From: Prosthecobacter sp.
GTDB taxonomy: Bacteria; Verrucomicrobiota; Verrucomicrobiia; Verrucomicrobiales; Verrucomicrobiaceae
Reading direction: 5' to 3'
Assembly (NCBI RefSeq): GCF_014879935.1
Contig: NZ_JACSRD010000143.1
Coordinates: 1 to 64,000 of the forward strand
DNA length: 64,000 nt
Shown: positions 60,919 through 64,000 of the stretch, piece after piece
How the letters are laid out: each line of letters opens with the position of its first letter
How positions within the stretch are numbered: the stretch's first letter is position 1
Notes under the pieces: generated by a model
What the model was told of the DNA's origin: nothing
The model's database searches: none
Seen by the model: only the letters and a program-made list of their open reading frames with translations
Made by a program: the position numbers and the translations under genes

Positions 60919-63276
60919 TCAGAACTTCACACTCGCCGTCAGGGCGATCGAGCGACCAGGACCCGGAATGGCATGATTGGTCGTGCTTGAGGTCTCGATG
61001 TACCGTTTGTCGGCCAAATTGTAGAGGTTCAACCGCAGGGTCAGCTTCGCAGAAACCCGGTAAGCGATCATGGCATCCATCGTCCAGTAGTCAGGAATGA
61101 CACGACTGGAATTGGTGGGGTTGGCGATGACGTTGCCCATATATTGCGTGCCAAAGCCAATCTGCAGCGAGTCAATGACCCGGTACGTCGTCCACAGATT
61201 GAAGGTGTAATCTGGAACGTTGCCGAGAGGTCGGCCAACTTCGGCGGGGTTGGAAGAGCTGTTGAACTCCCCTTCCAGGTGGGTGGCACCGGCGAAGATC
61301 TGCCAGTTCTTGGTGAGCTGGCCGGCGATCCCAAGTTCGATCCCTTCCACGACCTGGTTCCCACCCAGAATGGTGGTGCCGGCGTTGCCTCCGTTCGTGG
61401 TCCGACTGGTCTTTTCGGTGCGGAACACGGCCAGATTCAGCGACAGCCGTTCCTTCAGCAGATCCCACTTGGTGCCCAGTTCATACGTCTCGCTCTTTTC
61501 CGGGTTCAGACCCCGGGCGGTGACCCCCGCATTGTTAAAGCTGGCGATGCCCAGACCGCCACCAACCGAACCGTCCGCGGTGGGGTTGAAGGCCGTCCCA
61601 TAGCCGAAGTAGATCGTGCCATGGTCCACCGGCTTGTAAATCAGCGCGGCCTTCCAACTGAACAGGTCATCCTGGTTGTACACGGCCGGCCCTCCAAACT
61701 CGCCAAAAATGTCATTGGCATTGGTGGGATAACTGCCCCGCTGCTCCGCATCCAAATGGTCGTAGCGGGCGCCCAGACTCAGTTCCCAGTGACGGCCAAA
61801 CTTCACCGTGTCGAAAATGAAGAGGGAGATCGTGTTCAAGTGCGCCTCCGCCGGCCCTGGAAGATCCTGCGGCGAGATCCCGAAGACCGTCGTTTCCCGG
61901 TTGGCGTTGACCGGGGACGCCAGGTACGGCAGCGGCGCATCGAAGCTCGGATCATAGAGGTCCGTGACGCTGGCGTGACCGGCACGGAGCGCGCTGACCT
62001 GGCGCTCCAGGTAAAGCTCCAGGCCCGTCACCAGGGCGTGTTTGACCGGCCCCGTGTCGAAGTCCGCCATGATCAGCGTTTGGTTGGCAAAGAGCTCATT
62101 GGTGACTCTGCGCCGCTGTTCTTCGCGGGTGAGAATGATCGTGTAGGTCGTGGGTGCTCCGGTTCCCCCTGCCGGATCCAGATCTCTGAAGCGCGGTGCT
62201 GTGACACGAGAATCCGAATGAACACGCGAGTAGCGCGTCGTGTTGCGGATGCGAAAGCCCTTCGAGAAGTCATGCTCGAAGATCGCGGTGATCATGTCAG
62301 CCTGATTCCGCTGGAAGTCGAAGTTTCGGCGTCCGTAGAAGCTGTCGTAGCTGACAGGCGCGACTTGATTCCTGTATGCGGCGAGGCCTGCTCCTGAACC
62401 CGCATAGGTTCCGGTGGGCTGCACGTAGGGGATGCCAAAGTCGGGGAGGTTGTTCTCTTCGAAGCGCTGGTAGTTCACCGTGAATCGAGTGTCCGTGCCC
62501 AGACCAAATGCCAGAGATGCAGCGATGCCGTAGCGCTCCTGGAACACCTCATCCCGGCCCGGCGTGTCCGCGTGGTGATACAAGCCGTTGAGACGGAAGG
62601 CGGAGTGCTCGCCCAGTCGCTCATTCACATCGAGGGTTCCGCGGTAGAGATTGCTCGATCCATACGTGAGGTCCATCTGGTTGTAGGGTGTCAGGCTGGC
62701 CATTTTGGTGACCAGATTGATGGAGCCGCCCGTCGTGCCGCGACCCGTGGTTGTTGAGGCCGGTCCTTTCGCGATTTCGACCTGCTCGGTGTTCCAGGGA
62801 TCGCGGTTGTAGTTGCCGTAGTCACGGATGCCATCGACGAACCAGTCGCTCCGGGATGAAAACCCTCGGATGGTCAGGTTGTCGCCGGAACCTGCTCCGC
62901 TGATTCCTTCACCGGCCTGCATGGAGATACCGGGCGTGTTTTTCAGCACATCACGCAGGCTGAAGGCCCCGCGATCCTGGATCACCGCCTTCGGAATCAC
63001 CGTGATCGTCTGCGGAATGTCACGCAACGGCTCGGTGTACTTGGGGGATTGCAGGCGGCTGGGGTTGTAAACCTGCGCGTTGGCCTCCACCACGATCTCC
63101 TTCAGGTTGGTGCTTGAGGGTTTCTCATCGGAGGGAGTCGTGGTGGCAGGGTTTGTTGAGCCCGCCGTTTGCGCCGCGAGGCTGCCGGCGGCACACAGAA
63201 GGGTGGTGACGGAGAGAGCTTCGGTGCCGGTTTTGAGAGCTCCGGGTCGTTTGGGGCGTGGTTGCTGCTTTTGCAT
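60919..63276 (-). CDS. TonB-dependent siderophore receptor, intact paralogue
   Basis: A 785-residue receptor with signal peptide (start ATG 63276; LLCAAGSLAAQTAG), TonB box LKEIVVEANAQ, a plug (SPKYTEPLRDIPQTITVIPK, RGAFSLRDVLKNTPGISMQ, LTIRGFSSRSDWFVDGIRD) and a barrel ending LTASVKF. It is of the FhuE/FpvA/Fiu-like group and is a close paralogue of the frameshifted gene next door, almost certainly from tandem duplication. Unlike the other three, it has no 17-bp box upstream; only a 6+6 palindrome is at 63306-63322. Confidence 0.92.
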   Translation of the reverse strand: MQKQQPRPKRPGALKTGTEALSVTTLLCAAGSLAAQTAGSTNPATTTPSDEKPSSTNLKEIVVEANAQVYNPSRLQSPKYTEPLRDIPQTITVIPKAVIQDRGAFSLRDVLKNTPGISMQAGEGISGAGSGDNLTIRGFSSRSDWFVDGIRDYGNYNRDPWNTEQVEIAKGPASTTTGRGTTGGSINLVTKMASLTPYNQMDLTYGSSNLYRGTLDVNERLGEHSAFRLNGLYHHADTPGRDEVFQERYGIAASLAFGLGTDTRFTVNYQRFEENNLPDFGIPYVQPTGTYAGSGAGLAAYRNQVAPVSYDSFYGRRNFDFQRNQADMITAIFEHDFSKGFRIRNTTRYSRVHSDSRVTAPRFRDLDPAGGTGAPTTYTIILTREEQRRRVTNELFANQTLIMADFDTGPVKHALVTGLELYLERQVSALRAGHASVTDLYDPSFDAPLPYLASPVNANRETTVFGISPQDLPGPAEAHLNTISLFIFDTVKFGRHWELSLGARYDHLDAEQRGSYPTNANDIFGEFGGPAVYNQDDLFSWKAALIYKPVDHGTIYFGYGTAFNPTADGSVGGGLGIASFNNAGVTARGLNPEKSETYELGTKWDLLKERLSLNLAVFRTEKTSRTTNGGNAGTTILGGNQVVEGIELGIAGQLTKNWQIFAGATHLEGEFNSSSNPAEVGRPLGNVPDYTFNLWTTYRVIDSLQIGFGTQYMGNVIANPTNSSRVIPDYWTMDAMIAYRVSAKLTLRLNLYNLADKRYIETSSTTNHAIPGPGRSIALTASVKF

Positions 63277-63305
63277 ACGGGTTGGGTGTGGGGTGAACAG
63301 AGTGA

Positions 63306-63322
63306 CCGATGAATTCCATCGG
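63306..63322. promoter_or_regulatory. Small palindrome upstream of the intact receptor
   Basis: CCGATG (63306-63311) and CATCGG (63317-63322) around a 5-base centre. It is about 30 bases upstream of the start, in the place where the Fur-like box of other receptors is found, but the sequence differs. Confidence 0.3.
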
Positions 63323-63397
63323 CAGCCCAGCGGCATACCCCAGCCCGCGAAAAACCGTCAACGCCCCCGCCCGACGAAACCCGGCCGTGGACAGAAA

Positions 63398-63994
63398 TCA
63401 GCCGTCAATCCGGCGGGTTGGCAGCATTTTGATCCGTTCCGCCGCCTGGTTCAGCGCCTGCAGCACCTCCAGCAGCCGGTCCATCCCGCCCAGCCCAAGA
63501 TCCAGCGGTCCTCGCTGCCGCAGCACCTCCGCAGCCAGACGCAACGCCTCCAGACCGGCCTGGCAAAGATCCTCTGGTGCCGGTGTCTCGTTTTGACCGG
63601 GTGCGAGCACCTCGAGCAGAAACTCCGCCATGAAGTGCGGCTGGTAGGCCAGGTAGATGCGGCAGCCATACTCGAACAGCTCCAGGCGCAGGCGGTGGAA
63701 AGGCCGCGGCATGCCCTTGCCCTCCCACAGCAGGGTCAAAGCCATCGCTTCGTCCACCTTGTCGGTGGCCTGCATGATCCATTCCTCCGCGTGCCGGGCG
63801 TCCACCGGCGGTGTCTCCAGCAGCATCGCCACGGCATGACAAAACGTGTGCCGGGCCTTCAATCCGATCTCAGCAGCCAGCAGGTCGCTCGTTTCATCCT
63901 TCCGGGTCAAGGTCAGCACTGCATCCGCGCCCTGCAAGGCCTCGAGAGCCTTCGGACAGGGCAGCTCCAGCAGCAGTGCGGCGTGATTGGCCAT
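63398..63994 (-). CDS. Helical protein of unknown function
   Basis: A 198-residue protein beginning at ATG 63994 (MANHAALLLELPCPK) near the window end; whether an upstream part exists is not visible. It is Leu/Ala/Glu-rich and mostly helical. I recognise no domain or catalytic motif. It sits 121 bases upstream of a siderophore receptor on the same strand. Its link to iron is only by position. Confidence 0.6.
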   Translation of the reverse strand: MANHAALLLELPCPKALEALQGADAVLTLTRKDETSDLLAAEIGLKARHTFCHAVAMLLETPPVDARHAEEWIMQATDKVDEAMALTLLWEGKGMPRPFHRLRLELFEYGCRIYLAYQPHFMAEFLLEVLAPGQNETPAPEDLCQAGLEALRLAAEVLRQRGPLDLGLGGMDRLLEVLQALNQAAERIKMLPTRRIDG

Positions 63995-64000
63995 CAAAGT

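Noticed and set aside
61144-62397. A 417-codon plus-strand frame
   Set aside because: Antisense shadow of the intact receptor gene.

Overview
The window looks like a chromosomal segment of a high-GC member of the Verrucomicrobiota, most like the Verrucomicrobiaceae (Prosthecobacter-like). This is inferred from gene content, not from a marker phylogeny. The clues are a DUF1501 Tat protein, PQQ-type and kelch beta-propellers, large transmembrane Ser/Thr kinases, an ECF sigma factor opening with an FHTTRW motif next to a kinase, secretin-like repeats fused to a kinase, and very few Shine-Dalgarno sequences. I saw no tRNA, rRNA, CRISPR array, transposase or prophage.

0-6.7 kb: the start of a Tat-exported oxidoreductase-like protein, a CocE-type hydrolase coupled to a TlpA-like thioredoxin, a DUF1501 protein, then a membrane protein overlapping an AlgJ/AlgX-like protein that lacks the expected serine, and a MauE/DoxX protein. 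6.8-13.0 kb: two tandem receptor-like Ser/Thr kinases, one with a carbohydrate-binding-like ectodomain and one with secretin/STN-like repeats, followed by a small secretin-domain protein. 13-28.8 kb: mostly housekeeping genes (threonine aldolase, CNNM protein, FmdB, ribosomal protein S14, ThiG coupled to a HemQ-type chlorite-dismutase-family protein, Dabb lipoprotein, PQQ propeller, VapBC-like pair, nitrilase, ComEC) and a third kinase with its own ECF sigma factor.

28.9-63.3 kb: a dense iron/heme/siderophore acquisition region. It holds six TonB-dependent receptors (one broken by a one-base frameshift in a six-C run), a translationally coupled FecBCD-type ABC importer with DUF2218, a flavodoxin followed by a divergent HemS/ChuS-like protein, two PepSY membrane proteins, a PiuC-type Fe(II) dioxygenase, two DUF4198-like periplasmic proteins, three AraC regulators and several unannotated very small genes. 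No TonB/ExbBD or Fur gene lies in the window. A 17-bp Fur-box-like palindrome (roughly TTGaGATtnnGTcTCAA) recurs six times, only upstream of three receptors and one AraC gene, so these genes are probably a common iron-responsive regulon. Embedded among them (46-54 kb) are a kelch-PQQ fusion, an HtrA-type protease, an orphan response regulator, a pyruvyltransferase, a GT9-like protein and a DUF1264 protein.

The strongest candidates for new biology are the glycan-sensor/secretin kinase trio at 6.85-13.0 kb and the cysteine-rich and basic microproteins embedded in the heme/iron operons.
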